Positions 50,966-60,965 of a stretch of DNA of 64,000 bases are shown here, piece by piece. Within the stretch, counting starts at the first letter, position 1. Each line of letters opens with the position of its first letter. The notes under the pieces were generated by a model that saw only the letters and a list, made by a program, of their open reading frames with translations, made no database searches and was not told the DNA's origin. The translations under genes were made by a program, and so were the position numbers. Source of the DNA: Helicobacteraceae bacterium (GTDB lineage Bacteria; Campylobacterota; Campylobacteria; Campylobacterales; Sulfurimonadaceae); NCBI GenBank assembly GCA_027023805.1, contig JALVUF010000059.1, positions 1 through 64,000 of the forward strand. Reading direction: 5' to 3'.

Positions 50966-52534
50966 ATGAATATGGTTGATATTTTAATTATAGGCGGTGG
51001 CGGAGCCGGGTTAACCGCAGCAATCCATGCAAAAAAAAATGGTGCCAATGTTACATTGGTAAGCAAAACATATCCGACAAGATCACAGACATGCATGGCT
51101 CAAGGTGGCATAAATGCGGCTATTGGGGCTAATGATAGTATCCAAAGTCATATCAGCGATACATTAAAATCTGCTCAAGGTTTAGCTGATGAAGAGTTGG
51201 TTGGGATATTGTGTGAGCAGGGAATAGATGCCATTAAATGGTTAGACAGGATAGGAGTTCCCTTTAGTAGAGATAATGGTATAGCGCAACGAAAAATGGG
51301 CGGTGCATCATTTGTACGCGCTTGTTATGCTAAAGATTATACGGGACTTAAGATACTACACACTCTTTATGATCAATGTAACGCTTATGACATAAATATG
51401 TTGAGTGAGAGATTTTTAATTGATCTGGCAGTAATAGATGGCAAAGTTTACGGGGCATATTTACTAAACATAAAAACATCAACTGTTGAGTTGTTGCATG
51501 CAAAAAGCGTTGTACTGGCTACCGGCGGATATGCAAAAGTGTATGGCAAACACTCAACAAATCATGTAGGTTCGACTGCTGACGGCATCGCAGCGGCACT
51601 TAGAGCGGGTGCTAAAATCAGCAATATGGAGTTTATCCAATTTCATCCCACTGCACTAAAAAAATCATCTATTCTTATCTCTGAGAGCGCACGCGGGGCG
51701 GGCGGATACCTGGTAAACTCTAAAGCCAAGCGCTTTACCGATGAACTAGCCTCTCGCGATAAAGTTTCTTTGGCAATTACAAACGAGATGCAAAAGGGTG
51801 AAGAGATCTATCTTGATGTTAGACATCTGTCCGCTAAGTTTATAAACGAGCATCTCCCGCAAGAAAAAAAACTGGCGGATTTGTATGAAAACATTGACTT
51901 AACAAAACAGCTTATTCCCATACTCCCAGCAGCTCACTATACAATGGGCGGCATCTGTGTTGATAAAAACTGTGCTACCAATGTACAAGGCTTGTATGCC
52001 GTAGGAGAGTGCGCAAACCACATGGTTCATGGCGCAAACAGGCTTGGTGGAAACTCTCTTCTTGAGATAGTTGTTTTTGGAAAAATTGCAGGTGAGGCGG
52101 CATGTGCTTACACAAAAAAGGAGATGCCTGCATGTAAAGCGGATAAACATAAAGATATACCAAGTCAGATCAATACAAACCCTACTGTAGATTTTTATAA
52201 AAAGCGCACCGAATTAGCGGAGATATTTTACACAAATGTCGGCGTCAAGCGAAATGAGCAAGGATTGCTAGTGGCTTTGGAGTATATACAGGTATTGCAA
52301 GATGAGCTTAAAAACATGGGAGTTAAAAATACAAAACTCGCATACAATACTGAACTAGCAGAGTTTTTAGAATTTAAAAATATTGTTTTAGTGGCTAAAA
52401 CAGTTGTGTTATCCGCGTTAAGGCGAAAAGAAAGCAGAGGTGCACACTACAGAGAAGATATGCCAAACAAAGATGATAACTACAGTGCGGATACTATCTG
52501 TTATCAAGAAAATGATGAAATTAAATTTCTATAA
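50966..52534 (+). CDS. Succinate dehydrogenase / fumarate reductase flavoprotein subunit (Sdh/Mfr A-type)
   Basis: VDILIIGGGGAGLTAAIHAKKNGANVTLVSKTYPTRSQTCMAQGGINAA; AEFIQFHPTAL-like EFIQFHPTAL; GGNSLLEIVVFG. Confidence 0.88.
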   Translation: MNMVDILIIGGGGAGLTAAIHAKKNGANVTLVSKTYPTRSQTCMAQGGINAAIGANDSIQSHISDTLKSAQGLADEELVGILCEQGIDAIKWLDRIGVPFSRDNGIAQRKMGGASFVRACYAKDYTGLKILHTLYDQCNAYDINMLSERFLIDLAVIDGKVYGAYLLNIKTSTVELLHAKSVVLATGGYAKVYGKHSTNHVGSTADGIAAALRAGAKISNMEFIQFHPTALKKSSILISESARGAGGYLVNSKAKRFTDELASRDKVSLAITNEMQKGEEIYLDVRHLSAKFINEHLPQEKKLADLYENIDLTKQLIPILPAAHYTMGGICVDKNCATNVQGLYAVGECANHMVHGANRLGGNSLLEIVVFGKIAGEAACAYTKKEMPACKADKHKDIPSQINTNPTVDFYKKRTELAEIFYTNVGVKRNEQGLLVALEYIQVLQDELKNMGVKNTKLAYNTELAEFLEFKNIVLVAKTVVLSALRRKESRGAHYREDMPNKDDNYSADTICYQENDEIKFL

Positions 52535-52544
52535 AGGCACAGCT

Positions 52545-53234
52545 ATGAAAATGAAACTACAAAGAAGTGACAAGATATTTGAATATGAAGTACCGTTAAG
52601 CGGTGTAACGCTTTTGGAGGCTCTTGGATACATAAAAGAAAATATAGACTCCACTTTGGCATTTTCTTCAGGTTGCAGAAGTAGTGTTTGCGGAAGTTGC
52701 ACAGTGAGAGTTAATGGCAAAGAGGTGCTGGCTTGCGCATACAAACCAAAAAATGATGATCTGATTCAGCCGCTTCGCAATATGCCCGTATTGCGCGATT
52801 TGGCAGTAGATATGGATAGGGCATTAGCGTTTAATAAAATAGCTAAAGCATGGGGATTACCAAAAGAAGAAGCCTTGCATGTAAGCGGGGAAGATGCAAA
52901 AAGAAATGAACTTCAAAGCGACTGCATTTTATGTTCTGCCTGTTTTAGCGCGTGTCCCGTTTACGCCGTAAATGAAGATTTTATAGGTCCTTTTGCGCTT
53001 ACAAGGGCACTCAGATATGTAAATGACATCAGACAAAAAGATATAAAACCAACTATAGAGGCGATTCAAACTAACGGTATTTATGATTGTACGCTATGTA
53101 ATGAATGTGTACCCGTATGTCCGCAAGGCGTAGCTCCAAAACAAGATATAGAGATCCTACGAAACAAAAGTGGTATAATGGGATATTTTAATCCAAATAT
53201 TTTAGCAGGATTTGATGACGGATTGAATTTTTAA
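52545..53234 (+). CDS. Succinate dehydrogenase / fumarate reductase iron-sulfur subunit
   Basis: SGCRSSVCGSCTVRVNGKEVLAC 2Fe-2S; CILCSACFSACPVY and CTLCNECVPVCPQGV FeS motifs. Start MKMKLQRSDK. Confidence 0.88.
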   Translation: MKMKLQRSDKIFEYEVPLSGVTLLEALGYIKENIDSTLAFSSGCRSSVCGSCTVRVNGKEVLACAYKPKNDDLIQPLRNMPVLRDLAVDMDRALAFNKIAKAWGLPKEEALHVSGEDAKRNELQSDCILCSACFSACPVYAVNEDFIGPFALTRALRYVNDIRQKDIKPTIEAIQTNGIYDCTLCNECVPVCPQGVAPKQDIEILRNKSGIMGYFNPNILAGFDDGLNF

Positions 53235-53296
53235 AGTTCTTTATCTGGTTTAAAGATAAGTTGTTATAGTATGTTCAAAAACTATAAGGATATCTT

Positions 53297-53746
53297 ATGT
53301 TAAAAGTAGAGCCGACGGGCAAAGAGGCTAAGTTGCAGGCAGGCAACTTTATCTATGAGCTAGACAACGAAGGATATATTACATATGCAAACAGAGTGTT
53401 TGTTAATTTTACCGGTTTTGATAAAAAAGAGTTGATAGGCGCATTTTATGCTGAGATATTGGATCCAAAAATGCCTCGTACTTTATTTACATGCATGAGA
53501 ACATCAACCGCAAACGGTGAGACATGGAAAGGATATTCAAAAAATCTTAAAAGCAACGGTGATTTTTATTGGTCTATAGCTTATGTCAGCGTAAAGCCTG
53601 AAAAAGATGGCTATATTGCAATGTATAAGCCGGTAAAGAAAAGCTCTATTGACGAGATAGCAAAAGCATATGAAGAGATATATAATCTTGAACAAGAGGG
53701 TAAAGATACTACGGGTCTGATAAAAAATATTATAATCGGTGAATGA
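53297..53746 (+). CDS. Stand-alone PAS domain protein (CetB/Aer-PAS-like)
   Basis: FIYELDNEGYITYANRVFVNFTGFDKKELIGAFYAEILDPKMPRTLFTCMRTSTANGETWKGYSKNLKSNGDFYWSIAYVSV. Confidence 0.8.
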   Translation: MLKVEPTGKEAKLQAGNFIYELDNEGYITYANRVFVNFTGFDKKELIGAFYAEILDPKMPRTLFTCMRTSTANGETWKGYSKNLKSNGDFYWSIAYVSVKPEKDGYIAMYKPVKKSSIDEIAKAYEEIYNLEQEGKDTTGLIKNIIIGE

Positions 53747-53802
53747 GCTTTGTTGGCAAATTACTTGGTATAATTAGCTAAAAGTTTATAGCAAGGGCGA
53801 CA

Positions 53803-54300
53803 ATGGCTAAAGAATACTCTTTTGATATATCGGCAAAAATAGATTTACAGGCTTTTAAAGATGCGATTAATCTGACTGATCGTGAAGTAGCAAACAGATA
53901 TGATTTTAAAGGTACACCGTATGAAATCAATTATAAAGAGAAAGATAAACTGCTTATATTGACGGCATCAAGCGATAATAAACTAGACGCACTAAAAGAT
54001 ATAGTGATTTCTAAACTTTTAAAACGCGGGCTATCCTCAAAAGTTCTTGAAGAATTAAAAATCCAAAACGCAGCCAACAATACAAGAAAAGCAACTTTTA
54101 AGGTTGTTGATTATATACAAGCAAAAGAGGCAAAAAAAATAGTTGCTGAGATTAAAAAATTAAAATTAAAAGTAACAACTGCTATAGAGGGTGATTGTAT
54201 TAGAGTAAAATCAAAACAGATTGATAATTTGCAGCAGGTTATTAAAGCTGTTAGATCTATGGAGTGGGAAGCACCGCTTGTTTATGAAAATATGCGCTAA
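53803..54300 (+). CDS. YajQ family nucleotide-binding protein
   Basis: MAKEYSFDISAKIDLQAFKDAINLTDREVANRYDFKGTPYEI. Confidence 0.92.
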   Translation: MAKEYSFDISAKIDLQAFKDAINLTDREVANRYDFKGTPYEINYKEKDKLLILTASSDNKLDALKDIVISKLLKRGLSSKVLEELKIQNAANNTRKATFKVVDYIQAKEAKKIVAEIKKLKLKVTTAIEGDCIRVKSKQIDNLQQVIKAVRSMEWEAPLVYENMR

Positions 54301-54305
54301 TAAAG

Positions 54306-55946
54306 ATGATATCAAACGAGTCGATAGAGCAGTTAAAGAGTAGATTGGACATTATTGATGTCATAGGTTCATACATAGAGCTTAGAAAAAGTGGAGCTAA
54401 TTTTAAAGCACCATGCCCTTTTCATGATGAAAAATCACCGAGTTTTGTTGTAAGTCCGTCAAAACAGATATATCACTGTTTTGGCTGTGGGGCAAGCGGT
54501 GACAGTATCAGTTTTGTTATGGATTATGAGAAGTTAAACTATCCTGAGGCTATTGAAAAACTAGCTAGTCAATACAATTTTTCACTTCAATATACACAAG
54601 CGGGTAAGCAAAAAAAGCACTCTAAACTTCTAGAGAAGCTAAGTGAGTATTATCAAATACTACTAACTCACAACAATCAAGCACTCGCATACCTTCAAGA
54701 ACGCGGTATTTTTGAATCAAGCATAGAAAAATTTGAGTTAGGCTATGCTCCCTCATCCAATCAAACCATAGAATTTATACAAAAAAATATGTTTAGCACC
54801 GCCGAAGCAGTAGAGCTTGGAGCCATAGGACAGCAAGACACACGCCTTTATGCAAGATTTATAGAACGTATAACCTTTCCTATATATTCAGCAAGTGCAC
54901 ATTTGGTTGGTTTTGGAGGTCGCACTATTAGCGGTCATCAGGCTAAATATGTAAACTCTCCTCAGACAAAAATTTTTAACAAATCTCGTCTGCTCTACGC
55001 CTACCATCTAGCAAAACAGAGTATCTACGCTAAAAAAGAGATAATAATCGTTGAGGGATATATGGATGTCATCATGCTTCATCAAGCAGGATTTACTCAA
55101 GCAGTCGCAACGCTTGGAACAGCGCTGACTGGTGAACATCTGCCATCTATTCGTAAATCTGACGCAAAAGTCATCCTTGCATATGATGGCGATAATGCCG
55201 GCATAAATGCAGCTCTTAAAGCATCGAAAATGCTAAGTGCTTCAGGGATTGACGGAGGGGTTGTTATCTTTAAAGATGGTTTAGATCCGGCAGATATGGT
55301 GCATCATGGCAAATCTCAAGAGTTAGCTGTTCTCTTTAGGCATGCGCACCCTCTTATAGAGTTTGTGATAGATACGATAATTTTACGGTATGATTTAAAA
55401 AATCCCAAAGATAAAGAAAGAGCCCTACAAGAGGTTCTTGGCTATCTTAAAACGCTCTCACCTCTTTTGCAGGAGGAATATCAGATATATACAGCTTCAA
55501 AGTTTGGATTAAATCCTGCTTTTGTTAAGATTGCCAAAACAGGAAATATAAATAAGACGGATTTTAAGTCATCTTATAAAGATATCTGGGAGCTTTCAAT
55601 CATAAAAACTATACTTGTGCATCCTGAATTTTTAAACCAGATTATAGAAGTTATTGATCCAGGTCAATTTAGATTTCATGCACAAGAATTGGCTTTAGCG
55701 ATAAAAGGAGAGGTCAAGTCATCTATTTTGATGGCTGTTTTAGTAGATGATGAGATTATCCCTTTTGAAAATTATGAAGAATTAAAAAAAGAACTTGCCA
55801 CTTTCCTTATTAATTATTATAATAAAGAGTTTAATAAAGTACAACTACAACAAGATATATCATTTGAGCAAAAAGCTTTCAAAATACGTAAAATTCGTGA
55901 TAAAATTGCGATATTAAAAAAAGGCGAATCAAATAAGGAAAATTAA
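54306..55946 (+). CDS. dnaG: DNA primase
   Basis: Zn finger CPFHDEKSPSFVVSPSKQIYHCFGCGASG; VEGYMDVIMLHQAGF; AYDGDNAG. Confidence 0.96.
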   Translation: MISNESIEQLKSRLDIIDVIGSYIELRKSGANFKAPCPFHDEKSPSFVVSPSKQIYHCFGCGASGDSISFVMDYEKLNYPEAIEKLASQYNFSLQYTQAGKQKKHSKLLEKLSEYYQILLTHNNQALAYLQERGIFESSIEKFELGYAPSSNQTIEFIQKNMFSTAEAVELGAIGQQDTRLYARFIERITFPIYSASAHLVGFGGRTISGHQAKYVNSPQTKIFNKSRLLYAYHLAKQSIYAKKEIIIVEGYMDVIMLHQAGFTQAVATLGTALTGEHLPSIRKSDAKVILAYDGDNAGINAALKASKMLSASGIDGGVVIFKDGLDPADMVHHGKSQELAVLFRHAHPLIEFVIDTIILRYDLKNPKDKERALQEVLGYLKTLSPLLQEEYQIYTASKFGLNPAFVKIAKTGNINKTDFKSSYKDIWELSIIKTILVHPEFLNQIIEVIDPGQFRFHAQELALAIKGEVKSSILMAVLVDDEIIPFENYEELKKELATFLINYYNKEFNKVQLQQDISFEQKAFKIRKIRDKIAILKKGESNKEN

Positions 55947-56932
55947 TGTCAAATATAAAAGCGATAGCACTCTTTAGCGGTGGTTTGGATTCTACCCTTG
56001 CTATGAAATTAGTAATTGATCAAGGAATTGATGTGATTGCATGTAATATAAATACCGGCTTTGGAGCAACAAAAGATAGACAAGAGCATATGCAAAGCAT
56101 GTGTAAACAAGTCGGTGCAAAACTGCGTATTGTAGATATTCAAGATGAATACCTGCAAGATGTGTTGTTTTCTCCAAAATATGGATACGGGAAACATTTT
56201 AATCCATGCATCGACTGTCATGCCAAGATGTTTGAGGTAGCCAAGCGCATAATGAAAGATGAGGGGGCTAGTTTTCTAATCAGTGGAGAGGTACTGGGAC
56301 AACGCCCGATGAGCCAAAATAAAGATGCCCTGCAAACTGTTTTAAATGAGAGTAACTGCGACGGATTGTTGCTTAGACCAATGTCTGCCAAGCTTTTAGA
56401 ACCTACTATTGCCGAAAGAGAGGGACTAATTGACAGAGAAAAACTCGAAGGTATCATGGGCAGAAGCCGCAAAAGGCAGATGGAGTTGGCAAAAGAGATA
56501 GGATTGAGTGATTTTGAAAGCCCGGGAGGAGGATGTTTGCTCACCGATGAAAATTTTTCTAAAAAAATAAGAGATTTTATAGCATATGATACATTTGAAA
56601 AAAAGGATATCATTGTATTAAAATATGGTCGTCATTTACGTTTACCGGAGGGTGCAAAATTAGTTGTCGGCCGCAATAGGGAGGAGAATGACAAGATTCA
56701 GGCTATATCAAATGATAAATTTTTGCATATAAAAATTGAAGATATCGCAGGTCCTCATGCGCTGCTTAGCAAAAATGCAACACAAAATGATAGAAACTTA
56801 GCGGCGCGCATTGTGCTTACCTACTGTAAAACAGACAAAGATGCCGTTTACGACATATCGATGGATGATATACATGTCAAAGCATCTGCTCTAATATCGC
56901 GAAGCGAAATCGAACCTTTTACCATTTTGTAA
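55946..56932 (+). CDS. PP-loop ATP pyrophosphatase, MnmA/ThiI-like
   Basis: AIALFSGGLDSTLAMKLV; FNPCIDCHAKMF; SPGGGCLLTDENF. Confidence 0.8.
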   Translation: MSNIKAIALFSGGLDSTLAMKLVIDQGIDVIACNINTGFGATKDRQEHMQSMCKQVGAKLRIVDIQDEYLQDVLFSPKYGYGKHFNPCIDCHAKMFEVAKRIMKDEGASFLISGEVLGQRPMSQNKDALQTVLNESNCDGLLLRPMSAKLLEPTIAEREGLIDREKLEGIMGRSRKRQMELAKEIGLSDFESPGGGCLLTDENFSKKIRDFIAYDTFEKKDIIVLKYGRHLRLPEGAKLVVGRNREENDKIQAISNDKFLHIKIEDIAGPHALLSKNATQNDRNLAARIVLTYCKTDKDAVYDISMDDIHVKASALISRSEIEPFTIL

Positions 56933-56968
56933 GCAAGTAGTATATATACTAGCGGCAAAGGAGATAAA

Positions 56969-57391
56969 ATGGCAGGCGTGAGATTTAGCTTTAATGACAT
57001 TATCCCGCTTATAACGCTTAATATCGGATTTGCAAAGAGAATTGATGATAATAGAGCTGAGAGCATGAGTATTTTATACTGCAATTTTGCAGATTTTTCA
57101 CAAGAGTTGATAAGTAGCAGTCTGGAGCAGTTTTTAAGACTCTCTGACGCAGTTGTAAATTACGAAAATCATTATTTTTTTCTTTTGCCATATACTGATA
57201 AATATGGCGCTATGATTGTAAAAGATATGTTTGAAGAATTTTTTGCCATTTACATAGAATCGTATATTACAAGCTACCCGATAGATGGAGAAAACGCCTT
57301 TGAGCTTCTTGAAGATATACAAACAATGGTAAGTAAAAATTTCTCCGCTGATTTGTTATTTTTAGATAAAGAAAGACTTATCGGGAATTAA
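56969..57391 (+). CDS. Hypothetical protein, 140 aa
   Basis: ORF with RBS AAAGGAGAT; no family confidently recognised. Confidence 0.65.
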   Translation: MAGVRFSFNDIIPLITLNIGFAKRIDDNRAESMSILYCNFADFSQELISSSLEQFLRLSDAVVNYENHYFFLLPYTDKYGAMIVKDMFEEFFAIYIESYITSYPIDGENAFELLEDIQTMVSKNFSADLLFLDKERLIGN

Positions 57392-57944
57392 ATTTATAAT
57401 ATTTTGAATGTCTATAAAATTTTATGGCAGATGCTATTTCAGACTCTCTTAATTGCTGTTTTGTACATACTGGTGCGTGCTTTTTAACAGCTGGATTTTG
57501 TATATTTTGCGCTTTTGTTTGTGTAAGGGATTTTGTATTTATCCGCAGAGAAACTGTATTGGCTGTTATTTGCATAATTTGTGAAAAGGGTATTTTTTTA
57601 ATCTTTTTTGGTTTTAATAGGGCACTTTTCCTAGCTTCTGCCAAATTGTATTTTTTGTATTTTTTTGGAATATATCCTGAGGTTACAAAAGCATTTTTTG
57701 ATAAACAGGTTTGAAAAAAATGCTTTGCATTAACGGCAGTCGTAGCATTTTTAAATTTACCCAGCCATACTTTTTCATACCCGTTTTGGTTTATTATGTG
57801 ATAATTTTTATAACATTTTTTTGTTTTACTTAAAAACTGTTTTGTTAAAGATGATGGATGTTTTACAGCAATAACCTGCACCCAAAAGGGTGCTTTAGCA
57901 TGTGCTAGAACAATTGTAAGTAAAATAAGTAAAATTGTTTTCAT
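57378..57944 (-). CDS. Hypothetical exported protein with SPOR-like N-terminal region
   Basis: Signal peptide MKTILLILLTIVLAHA; FWVQVIAVKHPSSLTKQFLSK...KVWLGKFKNATTAVNAKHFFQ resembles a SPOR repeat. Overlaps preceding gene tail-to-tail by 14 bp. Confidence 0.55.
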   Translation of the reverse strand: MKTILLILLTIVLAHAKAPFWVQVIAVKHPSSLTKQFLSKTKKCYKNYHIINQNGYEKVWLGKFKNATTAVNAKHFFQTCLSKNAFVTSGYIPKKYKKYNLAEARKSALLKPKKIKKIPFSQIMQITANTVSLRINTKSLTQTKAQNIQNPAVKKHAPVCTKQQLRESEIASAIKFYRHSKYYKFNSR

Positions 57945-57973
57945 ATAAACTAAATCGGCTAAACTATTTTTTT

Positions 57974-59659
57974 TTAAAGTTCAGTTTTTAAAGCCGCTCC
58001 GTTTGATGCATTTGATACAAGCAAACTGTATCTCTTTAGCCATTTGGATCTGATCTCTTTTTTATGCGGAACAAATTTTTCACGCCTTTTTTCGAGTATT
58101 TCATCACTGACGTTTAGATTAAGAATATGAGCATCAATATCAAACTCTATTTCATCTCCATCTTCTACCAGTCCAATTACTCCACCCTCAGCCGCTTCAG
58201 GCGAAACATGTCCTATGCTGGCACCGTGCGTAGCACCTGAAAAACGCCCATCTGTGATGAGGGCGACTTTCTCTCCTAACCCCATACCCTGAATTAAAGC
58301 CGTCGGTGCTAACATCTCCTGCATTCCGGGACCTCCTTTTGGTCCTTCATAGCGTATTACCACGACGTTGCCGGCTTTTACTTTATGAGCCATGATGCCG
58401 TCTATGGCTTCTTGTTGAGAGTTAAAGCATATTGCAGTGCCTTTAAAACTCCGCATTTGCGTAATTACTCCGGCAGCTTTGATAACCGCTCCCTCTTGTG
58501 CCAAGTTACCAAACAGTATCGCAAGACCTCCAACTTGAGAAAAAGCATTTTCATTGGTATGGATAATCGATAAATCTTTAATAACAGCATCTTTAATACG
58601 TTCACCGATAGTTTCACCCGTTACCGTTAAGGCGTCTGTTTGTAAAGCAGTTCCTCGTCTGCTTATCTCTTTCATGACCGCATTTACTCCGCCGGCTTTG
58701 TCTATATCCTCCATGTGTATCGTTGCAAGGGATGGAGAGATTTTAGCGATATTTGCTACATGTTCTGCTATATCGTTAATCTGGCTAATATTAAAATCCA
58801 CTTCAGCATCTTTGGCAATTGAGAGCATATGCAAAACCGTATTTGTGCTGCCTCCCATGGCCATATCTACTACAAAAGCATTGTGAATCGCTTTTTCATT
58901 TAAAATATTTCGTATATTCCATTTTTTATCTTCTGATTTTGCCATCTCTACTATACGCTTAGCGGCTGTTTTTACCATCTCTATACGTTGGGGGGTCATA
59001 GCCGGTACGGTTCCGTTTCCAGGCAGTGCAACACCCATAGCCTCACACAGTGTATTCATAGAATTTGCGGTAAACATTCCAGAACAGCTTCCCCCGCTAG
59101 GACAAGCTTCGCATTCTATCTCATATAGCTCACTATCGCTCATATTACCCTCGGCATGTTGCCCGACAGCCTCAAAGGCAGTTGAGAGATCAATAGGCGT
59201 TCCATCTTTTTTGTGTCCGGCTCTCATCGGTCCGCCTGAGACAAAGATGGTTGGAACATTAACTCTAAGCGCACCCATAAGCATACCCGGAACAATTTTG
59301 TCGCAGTTTGGGATACAAATCATAGCATCTAGCTTATGCGCATTCATGACAGTTTCTATACTGTCAGCTATTAGCTCTCTTGAAGGTAAAGAGTACAACA
59401 TTCCATCATGCCCCATGGCTATGCCGTCATCAACTCCTATGGTATTAAACTCAAAAGGAATGCCGCCTGCTTCTTTGATGGCATCTTTTACGATACGACC
59501 GTATTCCTGTAGAAAAAAATGTCCAGGTATAATATCTATATAAGAGTTTGCAACGCCAATGAACGGCTTATCAAAATCTTCATCTTTTAACCCTGTCGCA
59601 CGTAGTAGTGAGCGGTGAGGGGTTCTGTCAAATCCTTTTTTTATCATATCGCTTCGCAT
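57974..59659 (-). CDS. ilvD: Dihydroxy-acid dehydratase
   Basis: [82 protein letters not shown]. Start MRSDMIKKG. Confidence 0.95.
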   Translation of the reverse strand: MRSDMIKKGFDRTPHRSLLRATGLKDEDFDKPFIGVANSYIDIIPGHFFLQEYGRIVKDAIKEAGGIPFEFNTIGVDDGIAMGHDGMLYSLPSRELIADSIETVMNAHKLDAMICIPNCDKIVPGMLMGALRVNVPTIFVSGGPMRAGHKKDGTPIDLSTAFEAVGQHAEGNMSDSELYEIECEACPSGGSCSGMFTANSMNTLCEAMGVALPGNGTVPAMTPQRIEMVKTAAKRIVEMAKSEDKKWNIRNILNEKAIHNAFVVDMAMGGSTNTVLHMLSIAKDAEVDFNISQINDIAEHVANIAKISPSLATIHMEDIDKAGGVNAVMKEISRRGTALQTDALTVTGETIGERIKDAVIKDLSIIHTNENAFSQVGGLAILFGNLAQEGAVIKAAGVITQMRSFKGTAICFNSQQEAIDGIMAHKVKAGNVVVIRYEGPKGGPGMQEMLAPTALIQGMGLGEKVALITDGRFSGATHGASIGHVSPEAAEGGVIGLVEDGDEIEFDIDAHILNLNVSDEILEKRREKFVPHKKEIRSKWLKRYSLLVSNASNGAALKTEL

Positions 59660-59833
59660 ATAAATCCTTTTTTTCTGGTGCCTTGCCAATCATATTGAAG
59701 AAAGTTCATTATGATTGGCAATAATCAGTTGATATTTTGCCGTGATTATATCATTTTTAAAAAATATTACAAAAACTCTTTACATAAATCCTTTTTTTCG
59801 ATATACTTCCGACCCTATATCATAGATATATAT

Positions 59834-59908
<75 letters not shown>

Positions 59909-59931
59909 TAATAATTTAAGACACAAAATCT

Positions 59932-60018
59932 GCCCGGATGGCGAAATCGGTAGACGCAAGGGACTTAAAATCCCTCGGTGGCAACACTGTGCCGGTTCAA
60001 GTCCGGCTCCGGGCACCA
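59932..60018 (+). tRNA. tRNA-Leu (TAA)
   Basis: GCCCGGATGGCGAAATCGGTAGACGC...ACTTAAAAT...GGTTCAAGTCC...TCCGGGCACCA. Confidence 0.97.
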
Positions 60019-60040
60019 TGAATAATAATAAAAGCGAACT

Positions 60041-60114
60041 GGTGCCATCGCCAAGTGGTAAGGCCGAAGCCTGCAAAGCTTCTATCCCCAGTTCAAATCT
60101 GGGTGGCACCTCCA
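60041..60114 (+). tRNA. tRNA-Cys (GCA)
   Basis: GGTGCCATCGCCAAGTGGTAAGGCCGAAGCCTGCAAAGCTTC...GGTGGCACCTCCA. Confidence 0.96.
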
Positions 60115-60137
60115 TCGTTTTATCTCATCATATTAGT

Positions 60138-60227
60138 GGACAGGTGGCAGAGCTTGGTTGAATGCACTGGTCTTGAAAACCAGCGAGGGTCATACCTCCG
60201 TGGGTTCGAATCCCACCCTGTCCACCA
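60138..60227 (+). tRNA. tRNA-Ser (TGA)
   Basis: GGACAGGTGGCAGAGC...CTGGTCTTGAAAACCAG...GGGTTCGAATCCC...CCTGTCCACCA. Confidence 0.96.
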
Positions 60228-60248
60228 TAAATATTAAAAATCAATTGC

Positions 60249-60339
60249 GGACAGATGGGTGAGTTGGCTGAAACCACATCCCTGCTAAGGATGCGTACTG
60301 GTAACGGTACCGAGGGTTCGAATCCCTCTCTGTCCACCA
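60249..60339 (+). tRNA. tRNA-Ser (GCT)
   Basis: GGACAGATGGGTGAGTTGG...CATCCCTGCTAAGGATG...GGGTTCGAATCCC...CTGTCCACCA. Confidence 0.96.
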
Positions 60340-60350
60340 TAAAAACAGAT

Positions 60351-60425
60351 TCCGGATTAGCTCAGCGGTAGAGTAGGTGACTGTTAATCACTTGGTCACT
60401 GGTTCGAATCCAGTATCCGGAGCCA
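60351..60425 (+). tRNA. tRNA-Asn (GTT)
   Basis: TCCGGATTAGCTCAGCGGTAGAGTAGGTGACTGTTAATCACTTGGTCACTGGTTCGAATCCAGTATCCGGAGCCA. Confidence 0.97.
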
Positions 60426-60548
60426 CTTTAAAACCTTCAAAATCCCCTAAAATACGGTATCTTTAAAAATTAAGAAATAAATTTTCTAACTTTTTTCTAA
60501 CCACACAATGTTAAACTTTATAATATTTCTTACGAAAAACTGCTGAAT

Positions 60549-60761
60549 TTAACTCCACCGTTGATACTTCGTCACTGGACGAATCACAAGAGTCGTCTTG
60601 ACAGGGATAAATTCTTTTAAAATCTTGTCAAAATCAAATTCTACTTCTTCGTTCATTATCAATCCTTGATAGTATTTTTCAAGCCGGCGCGGCATTTCTA
60701 ACGCTCCTCTGAGTTTTCTTTTTGTGGATCGGGTCTTTTTTGACCTTATTCCATTTGTCAT
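60549..60761 (-). CDS. Hypothetical 70-aa basic protein
   Basis: ORF only; MTNGIRSKKTRSTKRKLRGALEMPRRLEKYYQG. No family recognised, weak translation signals. Confidence 0.3.
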   Translation of the reverse strand: MTNGIRSKKTRSTKRKLRGALEMPRRLEKYYQGLIMNEEVEFDFDKILKEFIPVKTTLVIRPVTKYQRWS

Positions 60762-60965
60762 ATTTTTTCATATTGTCCATTTAAAATCTTTTTTATGGGT
60801 GAAGTTTTGATATTGTAGGCTTTAATGTGTTTTAGCTTTTTTAATTTTGCGGACATGATAGACCATGCCTGTGACATGGTTTATATTCTTGCATTTTGTT
60901 TTTACCAGAATTTGATATAATGATGCTTTAATAATATTCTTAATTTATTAACCAAAAGGTGGCAG

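Noticed and set aside
56218-56613. 131-aa minus ORF
   Set aside because: Antisense to the PP-loop enzyme; no domain signature.
57424-57714. 96-aa plus ORF with hydrophobic segments
   Set aside because: Antisense to the exported SPOR-like gene; no RBS and no family resemblance.
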